Below are positions 29,163 through 41,041 of a stretch of 64,000 bases of DNA, one piece after another. The position numbers were made by a program, and so were the translations under genes. Source of the stretch: Mycobacterium montefiorense (GTDB lineage Bacteria > Actinomycetota > Actinomycetes > Mycobacteriales > Mycobacteriaceae); the NCBI RefSeq assembly GCF_003112775.1, contig NZ_BFCH01000002.1:259195-323194 (forward strand), in the 5' to 3' direction. The number at the start of each line of letters is the position of its first letter. Position 1 is the first letter of the stretch. The notes beneath the pieces were generated by a model. The model had not been told where the DNA came from and made no database searches. It saw nothing but the letters and a program-made list of their open reading frames with translations.

Positions 29163-31322
29163 GTGGTAGCGACCGTCACTGACGAACAGTTCGCGGCGCG
29201 CGAGTTGGTGCGCGACTGGGCCCGGAACACGACTTCCGGGCCGGGTGGGACCGCCGCGATCCGCGAGGTCGAGCAGGGAAAGACGGACGCCTGGCGGCCG
29301 GTGTTCGCCCGGCTGGCCGACCTCGGCCTGTTCGGTGTGGCCATATCCGAGGAGGCCGGCGGGGCTGGCGGCAGCATCGAGGATTTGTGCGCGATGGTCG
29401 AAGAGTCGGCCAAGGCGCTGGTGCCCGGGCCGGTCGCCACCACCGCGCTGGCCACTGTGGTTCTTTCCGAGGCGGGCACCGATCCCGAGTTGCTGTCCGC
29501 GCTCGCCACCGGTGAGCGTTTCGCCGGGCTGGCGCTCGAGGGTGACGTCCGGTTCGACAGCGGGTCATCGCAGGCATCGGGCACCGTCGATTTCGTGTTG
29601 GGCGCCTCGAACACGGTGGAAGGCGGCCTGCTGCTGCTGCCCGCCGGCGACAGGTGGGTCATGGTCGATACCGGCAGCGACGGCGTGCAGGTGGAGCCGT
29701 TACAGGCTGCCGACTTTTCCCAGCCATTGGCACGGGTGGTTTTGACCGGGGCGCCGGCTACCCCGATCGCCGAGTCGCGGGAGCGGGTCGAAGAGCTCGC
29801 CGCGACCGTGCTGGCGGCCGAGGCAGCCGGCATCACGCGTTGGTCGCTTCAGACCGCCGTCGCCTACGCCAAGGTGCGCGAGCAGTTCGGCAAGCCGATC
29901 GGCAGCTTCCAGGCGATCAAGCACCTGGGTGCGGAGATGCTCTGCCGCGCCGAGCAGGCCGAGGTCGCCGCCGCCGATGCCGCTCGCGCCGCCGGTGAGC
30001 CGGATGGCCAACAGTTCTCCCTCGCCGCGGCTTTGGGCGCGAGCGTTGGCATCGCTTCCGCGAAAGCCAACGTGAAGGACTGCATTCAGGTTCTCGGCGG
30101 CATCGGCTGCACTTGGGAGCACGACGCGCATCTGTACCTGCGCCGCGCGCACGCCATCGGCCGGTTCCTCGGTGGTGCCGAGCGCTGGCTGCGCCGCATC
30201 ACCGCGCTGACCCAGGGTGGGGTGCGCCGACGGCTGAGCATCGACCTCACCGAGGTCGAGGGTCAGCGAGCCGAGCTCGCCGCGACCGTCGCCGAAATCG
30301 CCGCGTTGCCCGCCGAGAAGCGGCAGGCGGCCCTCGCCGAGGCCGGGCTGCAGGCCCCGCACTGGCCGAAGCCGTACGGGCGCGCCGCATCGCCGGCCGA
30401 GCAGCTGCTGATCGACCAGGAGCTGGCCGCGGCCAAAGTGGAGCGACCGGACCTGGTGATCGGATGGTGGGCGGCGCCCACGATCCTCGAGCACGGCACG
30501 CCGGAACAGATCGAGCGTTTCGTGCCCGCCACCACGCGTGGCGAATTCCTTTGGTGTCAGCTGTTTTCCGAGCCGGGCGCGGGCTCGGACCTGGCGTCGT
30601 TGCGCACCAAGGCGGTTCGCGGGGACGGCGGCTGGTTGCTGACCGGGCAGAAGGTGTGGACGTCGGCCGCGCATAAGGCGCGCTGGGGTGTGTGCCTGGC
30701 GCGCACCGATGCCGACGCCCCGAAACACAAGGGCATCACCTACTTCCTGATCGACATGAAATCGCCCGGCATCGACATCCGGCCGCTGCGCGAGATCACC
30801 GGTGACTCACTGTTCAACGAGGTGTTCCTGGACAACGTGTTCGTCCCCGACGAGATGGTGGTCGGCACGGTGAACGACGGCTGGCGGCTGGCCCGCACCA
30901 CGCTGGCCAACGAGCGGATCGCGATGGCGAGTGGGACGGCGCTGGGCAACCCGATGGAAGAGCTGCTCAAGTTGCTGGCGCGGCGCGACCTCGACGTCGC
31001 CGAGCAAGACCGGCTGGGACGGCTGATCATCTTGGCCCAGACGGGCGCGTTGCTGGATCAGCGCATCGCCCAGCTGGCGGTGGGTGGCCAGGACCCCGGC
31101 GCGCAATCCAGCGTGCGCAAGCTGATCGGCGTCCGCTACCGGCAGGCGCTGGCCGAATTCACGATGGACGTCGCCGAGGGCGGCGGCCTGGTTGACCGCC
31201 GGGCGGACAACGACCGCGCGGTATTCGACTTCCTCAATACCCGCTGCCTGACGATCGCGGGAGGCACCGAGCAGATCCTGCTGACCGTGGCGGCCGAGCG
31301 GCTGCTCGGACTGCCGCGCTAG
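29163..31322 (+). CDS. fadE34: FadE34, two-domain acyl-CoA dehydrogenase
   Basis: A 719-residue protein with two acyl-CoA dehydrogenase domains in tandem. The first is about residues 5-370 and the second about 375-719. Typical segments include QFGKPIGSFQAIKH in the first half and GAGSDLASLRT with GQKVWTSAAH in the second. It dehydrogenates the C5 side chain CoA thioester of cholesterol or cholic acid. GTG at 29163 is preferred because GGAGGA lies 6 bases upstream; this removes 12 residues from the longest reading. It is under a KstR box. Confidence 0.94.
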   Translation: MVATVTDEQFAARELVRDWARNTTSGPGGTAAIREVEQGKTDAWRPVFARLADLGLFGVAISEEAGGAGGSIEDLCAMVEESAKALVPGPVATTALATVVLSEAGTDPELLSALATGERFAGLALEGDVRFDSGSSQASGTVDFVLGASNTVEGGLLLLPAGDRWVMVDTGSDGVQVEPLQAADFSQPLARVVLTGAPATPIAESRERVEELAATVLAAEAAGITRWSLQTAVAYAKVREQFGKPIGSFQAIKHLGAEMLCRAEQAEVAAADAARAAGEPDGQQFSLAAALGASVGIASAKANVKDCIQVLGGIGCTWEHDAHLYLRRAHAIGRFLGGAERWLRRITALTQGGVRRRLSIDLTEVEGQRAELAATVAEIAALPAEKRQAALAEAGLQAPHWPKPYGRAASPAEQLLIDQELAAAKVERPDLVIGWWAAPTILEHGTPEQIERFVPATTRGEFLWCQLFSEPGAGSDLASLRTKAVRGDGGWLLTGQKVWTSAAHKARWGVCLARTDADAPKHKGITYFLIDMKSPGIDIRPLREITGDSLFNEVFLDNVFVPDEMVVGTVNDGWRLARTTLANERIAMASGTALGNPMEELLKLLARRDLDVAEQDRLGRLIILAQTGALLDQRIAQLAVGGQDPGAQSSVRKLIGVRYRQALAEFTMDVAEGGGLVDRRADNDRAVFDFLNTRCLTIAGGTEQILLTVAAERLLGLPR

Positions 31323-31345
31323 AGAACGCTGGCGGCCTGCCGCGC

Positions 31346-31879
31346 CTAGGAGAACGTGGTCTGGGCGCAGGTACTCGGCGAGGTGGTGTTGATCCCGCTG
31401 TAGACCACCTGCATGTGGGTGCAGACGATGACACTGACGTCGGTCTTGGGCTGACCCGTACCCCAGTCGGTGGAGTCGATGCGGCCGTTCGTCTGATACT
31501 TCTCCGGCGGTCCCTCGCCGAAGTAGACGTTGGTGATCTCGTCGGTCCCCATCGACTTCATCACCCGCTCGTTTTGACCGTTCGCGTGTGCGTCCAGGTA
31601 GGCCATCCGGTTGTTGGACCGGATCTCGGTGGTCTGGCGCGCCCACAAGCCGGGCGGGAACCCGATCACCCCGTCGGGGGTGCGCACGTCGGCTCCGGCG
31701 ATGAAGTCGCAGTGCCCATCGGATTTGAAGCAGTTGAGGAAGGTATGCGTCTCCAGCTGGTTGGGGCCGTCCAGCGGGAACAGCGTGGTCGCGGTGTTAC
31801 TCGCCGCCCAGGCGCTCGGAGCGGGCAGCAACGTCGCCATCATTCCGACGGCTGCCAGGCCCAGTACCGACCGCATCAT
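31346..31879 (-). CDS. Secreted protein of unknown function (Rv3572 type)
   Basis: The 177-residue protein has a Sec signal peptide ending near PSAWA (about residue 25). The mature part contains cysteines in LNCFKS, GHCDF, VICTH and STCAQ, enough for two disulfides. No domain is recognised with confidence. It lies 47 bases downstream of kshB on the same strand and may share its transcript. Confidence 0.82.
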   Translation of the reverse strand: MMRSVLGLAAVGMMATLLPAPSAWAASNTATTLFPLDGPNQLETHTFLNCFKSDGHCDFIAGADVRTPDGVIGFPPGLWARQTTEIRSNNRMAYLDAHANGQNERVMKSMGTDEITNVYFGEGPPEKYQTNGRIDSTDWGTGQPKTDVSVIVCTHMQVVYSGINTTSPSTCAQTTFS

Positions 31880-31926
31880 CGGCGTTTCCTTCCGTCGAAC
31901 CCTCGAGGCAGAACCTAACTCCGCGA

Positions 31927-33021
31927 CTAATCGTCGTAGGTGACTTCTACCGAATCAGATTCCGGGTGAGATTGACAGGCCAAAATTAGCCCTTCGTCCA
32001 GGTCCTGCTGCTCGAGCACGTCATTGATCTCCATGTTGACTTTGCCGCTGCGCAGGGTGCAGGCGCATGCTCCGCAGTGCCCTTCCCGGCAGGAGAACGG
32101 CGCATCGAGGCCTTTGGCGAGCAGGACGTCGAGCAGCTTGGCGCTGCGCGGCCAGGACACGGTGTGTGTTTCGCCGTCCAGCTGCACCACCGCGGTCGCC
32201 GGCGGCTGGTCGCCCTCGGCGGTGTCCTCGATCGTCACTGCCGCGAACGGATCGGAGTCCAGCGACTTGAACACTTCGATATGCACCTGTGGCGCAGGCA
32301 CTTTCAGCGTCTCGAGGGCCTGACGCGACGCGTCCATGAACGGTCCGGGCCCGCAGATGAAGGCGTGCCGATCGGTGAACGGCGCGGCCAGCTTCGCCAG
32401 CGCGGCCGCGCTCGGCAAGCCCTGCAGCGACTCCAGCCAGTGCAGCACCGTGAGCCGGTCGGGATACTTGGCGGCCAGCTCGCGCAGCGCATCGGCGAAG
32501 ATCACCGAGCTTTCGTCGCGGTTGGCGTAAATGAGCGTCACCTGCCCGCTGCCTTCGGCCAGCGCCGACTTGCAGATCGACATGATCGGGGTGATCCCGC
32601 TGCCCGCGGACAGCAGCAGGAAGTCCTGGTCGAGGGTCTTGGGCACGAAATTGCCCGATGGGGCCAGCACGTGGATCCGCATGCCTGCCTGGGCGTTGTC
32701 GCACAGCCAATTGGACGCGTATCCGTCCGCGGTCCGTTTCACCGTGACTGTGAGTGCGTCGTCGATGAACGGCGAGCTGCACAGCGAGTAGCACCGTGCC
32801 ACCGAACCGGTCCGGTCGCTGGGCACCCGCAGTGTCAGGAACTGGCCCGGCGCGTAGCGCAGCCGGTCAGCCGGGATCTTCGGGTCGCCCGACGCGTCCG
32901 GCACCGAGAACACCAGCGAGCGCGCGTCGTCGGTCTCCTCGACGATCTCGGCGATCTGCAGTTCGAGAACGTGGTCGCCGAGCGGCTCGTCGGGTGCTTG
33001 GTCCAGATCCGCTTCCGTCAA
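31927..33021 (-). CDS. kshB: KshB, reductase of 3-ketosteroid 9alpha-hydroxylase
   Basis: The 364-residue reductase passes electrons from NADH to the Rieske oxygenase KshA, which opens ring B. It has the FAD motif RCYSLCSSP, the NAD site GSGITPIMS, and a C-terminal plant-type 2Fe-2S domain with CREGHCGACAC and a distal cysteine in LACQS. The TTG at 33021 follows AAGGGAGGG by 6 bases, so it is preferred to TTG at 33045, which lies before that ribosome site. A KstR box is 25 bases upstream. kshA is not in the window. Confidence 0.95.
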   Translation of the reverse strand: MTEADLDQAPDEPLGDHVLELQIAEIVEETDDARSLVFSVPDASGDPKIPADRLRYAPGQFLTLRVPSDRTGSVARCYSLCSSPFIDDALTVTVKRTADGYASNWLCDNAQAGMRIHVLAPSGNFVPKTLDQDFLLLSAGSGITPIMSICKSALAEGSGQVTLIYANRDESSVIFADALRELAAKYPDRLTVLHWLESLQGLPSAAALAKLAAPFTDRHAFICGPGPFMDASRQALETLKVPAPQVHIEVFKSLDSDPFAAVTIEDTAEGDQPPATAVVQLDGETHTVSWPRSAKLLDVLLAKGLDAPFSCREGHCGACACTLRSGKVNMEINDVLEQQDLDEGLILACQSHPESDSVEVTYDD

Positions 33022-33046
33022 GACCCACCCTCCCTTCCGTGACAAC

Positions 33047-33060
33047 TAGAACATGTTACA
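33047..33060. promoter_or_regulatory. KstR box upstream of kshB
   Basis: TAGAACATGTTACA matches TnnAACnnGTTnnA in full and is placed at the kshB promoter. Confidence 0.88.
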
Positions 33061-33114
33061 GAAAACACGATCCATATCGCTACCAGGTGCAGGAATACCC
33101 TGCTCGACACAAAT

Positions 33115-33128
33115 CAGAACATGTTCTA
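33115..33128. promoter_or_regulatory. KstR box upstream of hsaA
   Basis: CAGAACATGTTCTA has the perfect core palindrome AGAACATGTTCT; only the outer first base departs from the consensus. It lies 50 bases before hsaA. Confidence 0.85.
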
Positions 33129-33178
33129 GTCTGCTGTGTAAGTCCACTGAGTAAGTCCGGCCCAGGAGGCAAACCTAA

Positions 33179-36143
<2,965 letters not shown>

Positions 36144-36144
<1 letters not shown>

Positions 36145-36710
36145 TGGCGGCCGCGCCGATCGACCCGCGCACGTTTCGCGGCGTGCTGGGTCAGTTCTGC
36201 ACCGGGATCACGATCATCACCACCGTGCACGACGACATCCCAGTCGGGTTCGCCTGCCAGTCGTTCGCGGCGCTATCGCTGGACCCGCCGCTGGTGCTGT
36301 TCTGCCCGACCAAGGTGTCGCGATCTTGGCAGGCCATCGAGGCCAGCGGCCGGTTCTGCGTCAACATGCTGACCGAGCAGCAAAAGCACGTCTCGGCGCG
36401 ATTCGGATCCAAAGAGCCCGATAAGTTCGCCGGGATCGACTGGCACACATCAGAACTCGGTTCGCCCATCATCGACGGCTCGCTCGCCCACATCGACTGC
36501 ACGGTGGCATCCGTGCACGACGGCGGCGATCACTTCGTGGTGTTCGGTGCGGTGCAGTCGCTGTCGGAGGCTCCGAAGATCAAGCCTCGACCGCTGCTGT
36601 TCTATCGCGGCGAATACACCGGGATCGAACCGGACAAGACGACACCGGCCCAGTGGCGCGACGACCTGGAGGCGTTTCTCACCACCACGACGCAGGACAC
36701 CTGGCTCTAG
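36144..36710 (+). CDS. hsaB: HsaB, flavin reductase of 3-HSA monooxygenase
   Basis: The 188-residue FMN-binding split-barrel reductase supplies reduced flavin to HsaA. Family motifs CTGITIITT, CQSFAALSLDPPL and RFCVNML are clear. The ATG overlaps the hsaC stop (TGATG). It ends the hsa operon. Confidence 0.95.
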
Positions 36711-36871
36711 AACTCGCCGGTGTCTCACCCGGGCGTTCCGCGATAGGTCCTTCACGCCCAGCGCAAATGGATGTTTGACGGCGCCACATTTTGGAAAAAC
36801 GATTTCGGCATGCACTTGCCGACTGCCGCGATGTTGGTGAATTCCTTGAGCAAGCAGCTCGGTGATGGGTT

Positions 36872-36904
36872 CCCGGTGGCCCGTTGAGGGGGCGGGCCAC
36901 CGGG
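36872..36904. terminator. Strong hairpin downstream of the hsa operon
   Basis: CCCGGTGGCCCG and CGGGCCACCGGG form a perfect 12-bp stem around a 9-base loop. There is no T-tract, as is usual for mycobacterial intrinsic-like terminators. It lies 161 bases after hsaB and could serve both strands. Confidence 0.6.
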
Positions 36905-36906
36905 CC

Positions 36907-36923
36907 GATCCGTTTTACGGATC
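36907..36923. repeat. Second short hairpin
   Basis: GATCCGT and ACGGATC form a perfect 7-bp stem around TTT, 2 bases after the larger hairpin. It may strengthen the terminator. Confidence 0.5.
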
Positions 36924-37102
36924 CCCATATTAGACATATATCAAACAAGCGCAGCATGCGCTGCTTGGGGCCGCAATTTCATAGGCGCCGCCAATGTCGC
37001 CAACGCTGAATGCGCCGAATGTGCTGCTGGGCGAATTTTCGGCCGGATTCTCGCCGTCGGAACACGTTCGACGCGTCAGAGCAGCAGCTATTCGGGTTCG
37101 GC

Positions 37103-37546
37103 TTAATGCTGGTAGGTGGTTTCGGTATTGGCGTCGGAGAACATCTCCGAGACGATCAGCCACGATCCATCGTCCTGACGCTGTAACGCGCGCAGCGAGA
37201 AGTTGTCGCGGTCCAGCGTGGCGCCGCCGACCAGCCCCTGACCCTTGACCCGCAGGTGCGCCGAGACCAGGACTACTTGCGGGGTCAGGACCCGAAAACT
37301 GGTCTCCGGCGGACCGGCGAGCTCGCCGCGATTGAAGTTCTCGTCTCGGAACAGGCCGCGCAGGTACTCCACGATGTCATCGCGTCCGCGCTTGACCGTC
37401 CCGAACGCGTTGACCCAGTCGGCGTCGTCGGAATACACCCCCAGCAGCGGCTCGGCGTCACGCTCGTCGAACGCCTTCAGCAACGTCAGCAGCGTCTTGC
37501 CGATTGCTTCCTGATCGGCCCCAGCTAGCTGCGAGAAGTCGTGCAC
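37103..37546 (-). CDS. SnoaL-like / SgcJ-EcaC family protein
   Basis: The 147-residue protein has the NTF2-like fold pattern of the SgcJ/EcaC group: a helical start, LGVYSDDADWVNAFG, then alternating strands. Catalytic function is unknown. GTG at 37546 was chosen because the fold begins there and the longer reading enters the kinase gene. It lies 10 bases downstream of the kinase-Kelch gene on the same strand, so the two may be co-transcribed. Confidence 0.75.
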   Translation of the reverse strand: MHDFSQLAGADQEAIGKTLLTLLKAFDERDAEPLLGVYSDDADWVNAFGTVKRGRDDIVEYLRGLFRDENFNRGELAGPPETSFRVLTPQVVLVSAHLRVKGQGLVGGATLDRDNFSLRALQRQDDGSWLIVSEMFSDANTETTYQH

Positions 37547-37556
37547 GCCACCAAAA

Positions 37557-40500
37557 TTACATGAAGTCCAGTGCCTCGACGGTCGCGATCGGGCCCTCAT
37601 GCGTGGGCCGGTTCGCGCCACCGATGACATAGACCGTGTTGCCCACCGTGGCCACCACCTCGGCATGCCGCGGTGTGGGCATTGGGGGCAACGTGCTCCA
37701 CTTCCCCTCGGAGATGTCGTACATCTCGACAACGTTGAGCACCCGGGTCGGCTCCTCGCCGCCGACCGCCAGAATCCGGCCGTCGATATAGGTGGCGCCG
37801 TAGCTTCCGCGCGGCGTCGGCATGCCCACCAATTTGGTCCACTGCCCGGATTGCGGGTCGAACCGCTCTAGGGCAGCGGAGTTCTTGTCCGAGGACAGGA
37901 ACCGCCCGCCGATCGTGTACACGTACGTGCCATCGGAGACCGCAGCGAGGTGTTCGCGCGGGGTGGGCATGTCGGCGGCGTCCTTCCACGAACTGCCGTC
38001 GAACACCTCGGTCTGCGGAACCATCTGCTTGGCGTTCTGCCCGCCGACCGCGACCAGCTTGTCGCCCACCACGGCCGCGGCCGGTGCCGCGCGAGGATGC
38101 GTGAGGGACGGTAACTCCACCCAGTTTCCGCCACGCAAGGCGAACACCTTGTTGGACCCTTCGGCGATGTTCTCGGTCGCGCCGCCGAGCACGACCACCT
38201 CGCCGCGGTAGGTCGCCGCCGCAGCATGGTGCAACGGGATGGGCAGCGGCGGACCGGTTTCCCAGGCGCCGGTCTTCGGGTCGTAGCTCTCGACCGTCTG
38301 CAAGGCGACGCCGTTCTGCAGTCCGCCCATGATCCAGATCTTGCCGTTGAGCACCGCCCACGCCATCATCAGCCGGGCGGTCGGTGCGTCCGGAAGAGAA
38401 CGCCATTGCGCGGCCGGCTGGATCTTCCGGGCCGGCAGTTTGAGCACTTCCGCCGTCGACATCGCCTGGCTGTCGCCGATCGCACCGGATCCGCCGATCG
38501 CGTACACGGACTTCTCGACCGCCGCGACGGCCATCCCGTGCCGCGCAGTCGCCATGTCGGGCAAACCGGACCACGTTTTGGACATCAGGTCGAACACCGA
38601 AACGCTCTTGAGGACTTGGCCTCCGGAAACGCCACCGACGGCCACCAGCCGTCCGTCAGTGATGGCAACGCCCAGATCGCTGCGCGCCTGGGGAAGTGCG
38701 GGCAGGGTCGTCCAGCTCTTCGCCGCCGGGTCATACGCTTCGACGTTCACCTGGTCGGAGTCCCCGGTGGTGCCGCCGACGGTGTAGACGAGCTTTCCGT
38801 CCGAGGCCGCGGCCAACTGCTGCCGCGGGGTCGGTATCGGTGCGCCGAGGCTCCAGGAGGTGCCGTCGAAGACCTCGGTGGTGTTCAGCAGAGCACCGCT
38901 GGAGTCGACACCGCCCGTGACGACGAGGCGGTCGCCAACGACCGCGGCCGCCGCTGCCGCCCGGGGTTGCAGCAGATGGGGCAGCTCCACCCAACGACTG
39001 TTGATGACCCGCCAGGCCTGGTCCGTCGCAACATTCTTACCGCCGACGGTCTTGAAGCCGCCGAGTACGACCGGGTTTCCCTGCCAGTTGACCGCCATCG
39101 CGCGCTGAACGGCAACAGGTAGATCGTCGCCGCCTTTCCAGCTGTCGATGACGGGGTCGTAGCCCTCTTGCATTGACGTGACAGCGCCGTCGCTGCGAAT
39201 CCCGCCGAAGATCCAGATTGTGCCGTCGACCTGCGTCGTCGCCGCCGCTGTGCGCGACATCCGAGCGTTCGTGATCGGCTTCCACACAACGGGCGCCTGG
39301 GTCGGCGGTTGGCTCGTGACGTGCTTCTGGTTGTTGTCGGGCGTAAGCCCGAAGTAGAGACCGCCGATGACCAGGAGCACGACCAGGACGGCAGCACCGC
39401 CGACCATCGCGACGCGATTGCGCTTTTTGCCCGGCTCGGTGAACCACTCCTGCAATTTGACCATCAACGGTTTGCGCCAGGGCGGCGGGACCGCGCCGGA
39501 TGAGGCGGGTTGCCCGGGACCACTCGGCGGGCTCATTCCGGATCCGCCGCCCGCCGCTTCAGCCACCTGCCCAGGCGGCGCGGAGGCGCCAACCTGCGCT
39601 TGGGTTTCGGCGGTGTATCCGCCGCGCAGGATGCTCGCAGCCTCGAAGAACTCGTCCCGGGTCGGCGGTCCGGAGTGCAGACGTGGCGAAGCGCCTCCGA
39701 CGACGTCACCGAGCTGTCTGGTGGGGCCCGGGTCCGCGGCGGGCGGGGTCGATTTCGGAACGGTCGAGGTGGTGCGGTCGGGCGTGGGTGGCGCCGCCGC
39801 GGGAGCGAGCGAAGTCTGGACTGCCACGCCCGTCTGAGTGTCGGTCGCGCGACCTGGCTCAGGGCCGGTGCTGGTGATCGCCATCGAATCGGGCCGCAAA
39901 CCACTGAGCCGCTGTGCGGATTGCAATTCGCGGCCGAACTCCGCCGCGGAAAGGGGGCGCTCCGCCGGATCGATCGCCATCGCATGCTCGATCGCCGCGC
40001 AGACCACCTCCGGGATTCCCTCGGGACGCATGTCGGGAATCCGGGTCGTACTGATGCGCAGGTATTGCGCGACGAGGTCCTCGTCGTTCTTGCGCTCGTG
40101 CGCGGCCCCGCCCGCGATCAGCGCGTAGATGGTGGCACCCAGAGAGTAAATGTCGGATGTCACCGTCGCCGATTTGCCGGTCATGACCTCCGGCGCGGTG
40201 TAGTCGATTGTGCCGGAGAAGAACCCGGTCGCTGTTTCGTAGCCACCTTCGATGTGGGCGATCCCGAAATCGCTCAGCAGCGGCTCGCCGTAATCGCTGA
40301 CGAGCACGTTCGCGGGTTTGATGTCGCGGTGCAAGGTACCGCTTTGGTGCGCGGTTTCCAGTGCCCCGCAAAGCTTTACGGCGATTCGTAACGCCTCGGG
40401 CCAGGCGGTTGGCCCTTCTCGACGCAGCCGGACCGCCAGGGAATCCGTGGCCATGTACGGCATCACAATGTATGGCCGGCCACTCTCGGTCACTCCGACC

Positions 40501-40763
40501 CGCAGGATGTTGACGATGTTCGGATGCCCCGAGAGCCCGCCCATCGCATAGCCTTCGCGCAGAAAACGCTCCCGGCTTTCTTCGTCGATGTGCGACGGCA
40601 ACACCTTGATCGCGACGTTGCGACCCAGCGCCGTCTCGTAGGCGCAATAAATCACTCCGGCGCCACCCCGGGCCACTTGGCGTGCGTCCTCGAATCCGGC
40701 GGAGGACAGTTCCACGATGATGCCGCTAGGCGCAGGCGCGTCTTTGGGGGACCCCTCACCCAT
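37557..40763 (-). CDS. Membrane Ser/Thr protein kinase with twelve Kelch repeats
   Basis: The 1068-residue protein starts with a complete kinase domain (about 20-285): ATP lysine Lys53 in VAIKVL, catalytic loop HRDIKPAN with Asp147, DFG with Asp165, and APE-like APEVM. A proline-rich linker (about 300-435) and one membrane segment (about 451-473) follow. The outside part (about 495-1068) has twelve Kelch repeats, each with a GG pair. The repeats fall into two sets of six with matching wording, so two six-bladed propellers made by duplication are likely. Kelch propellers bind ligands or proteins, so it is a candidate receptor kinase. I recall no such kinase-Kelch protein in H37Rv. Confidence 0.9.
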   Translation of the reverse strand: MGEGSPKDAPAPSGIIVELSSAGFEDARQVARGGAGVIYCAYETALGRNVAIKVLPSHIDEESRERFLREGYAMGGLSGHPNIVNILRVGVTESGRPYIVMPYMATDSLAVRLRREGPTAWPEALRIAVKLCGALETAHQSGTLHRDIKPANVLVSDYGEPLLSDFGIAHIEGGYETATGFFSGTIDYTAPEVMTGKSATVTSDIYSLGATIYALIAGGAAHERKNDEDLVAQYLRISTTRIPDMRPEGIPEVVCAAIEHAMAIDPAERPLSAAEFGRELQSAQRLSGLRPDSMAITSTGPEPGRATDTQTGVAVQTSLAPAAAPPTPDRTTSTVPKSTPPAADPGPTRQLGDVVGGASPRLHSGPPTRDEFFEAASILRGGYTAETQAQVGASAPPGQVAEAAGGGSGMSPPSGPGQPASSGAVPPPWRKPLMVKLQEWFTEPGKKRNRVAMVGGAAVLVVLLVIGGLYFGLTPDNNQKHVTSQPPTQAPVVWKPITNARMSRTAAATTQVDGTIWIFGGIRSDGAVTSMQEGYDPVIDSWKGGDDLPVAVQRAMAVNWQGNPVVLGGFKTVGGKNVATDQAWRVINSRWVELPHLLQPRAAAAAAVVGDRLVVTGGVDSSGALLNTTEVFDGTSWSLGAPIPTPRQQLAAASDGKLVYTVGGTTGDSDQVNVEAYDPAAKSWTTLPALPQARSDLGVAITDGRLVAVGGVSGGQVLKSVSVFDLMSKTWSGLPDMATARHGMAVAAVEKSVYAIGGSGAIGDSQAMSTAEVLKLPARKIQPAAQWRSLPDAPTARLMMAWAVLNGKIWIMGGLQNGVALQTVESYDPKTGAWETGPPLPIPLHHAAAATYRGEVVVLGGATENIAEGSNKVFALRGGNWVELPSLTHPRAAPAAAVVGDKLVAVGGQNAKQMVPQTEVFDGSSWKDAADMPTPREHLAAVSDGTYVYTIGGRFLSSDKNSAALERFDPQSGQWTKLVGMPTPRGSYGATYIDGRILAVGGEEPTRVLNVVEMYDISEGKWSTLPPMPTPRHAEVVATVGNTVYVIGGANRPTHEGPIATVEALDFM

Positions 40764-40783
40764 AATTCTTGGCGCTCAACTTC

Positions 40784-40806
40784 CCCGCGATTGTCGAATT
40801 CGCGGG
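40784..40806. repeat. Hairpin just upstream of the kinase start
   Basis: CCCGCGA and TCGCGGG form a perfect 7-bp stem around a 9-base loop, 21 bases before the kinase ATG. It may be an operator or an RNA structure in the leader. Confidence 0.4.
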
Positions 40807-41041
40807 TTCAAGAGTATCGCTCGGTAACTCCCCGGGGACCGGATTCGAACATGATCAATTGGGCGATGATCCACAAATGTCCGGCCGGCGCGCCAGCTCA
40901 ACAGCGCCGGGGGTCGGGGTCCGTGGGCGGTGCCCTCGGCGCGCTGTCAGCGGAACGGCCCCAGCGAGGCATGAAATTGATCCAATCGCCTTCTCACGCC
41001 ATGGGTTTCCTGTTGCGTTAGCGCTCGGCCAGAATGGACCT

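Larger units (their letters stand above)
36711..37102. other. Gene-free stretch after hsaB
   Basis: These 392 bases lie between convergent hsaB and the SnoaL-like gene. They contain two neighbouring hairpins (36872-36904 and 36907-36923) followed by an AT-rich patch, and a 13/14 match to the KstR box at 37057-37070. Small open frames here show no recognisable protein. Confidence 0.6.

Noticed and set aside
37057..37070. CGGAACACGTTCGA, a 13/14 match to the KstR box
   Set aside because: It lies at the 3' ends of two convergent genes, not at a promoter.
36930..37163. A 77-residue minus-strand frame in the gap after hsaB
   Set aside because: It overlaps the end of the SnoaL-like gene, has no ribosome site and resembles no family I know.
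37597..38574. Arginine-rich frames within the kinase-Kelch gene
   Set aside because: They follow the Kelch repeats in another frame and show no motif.
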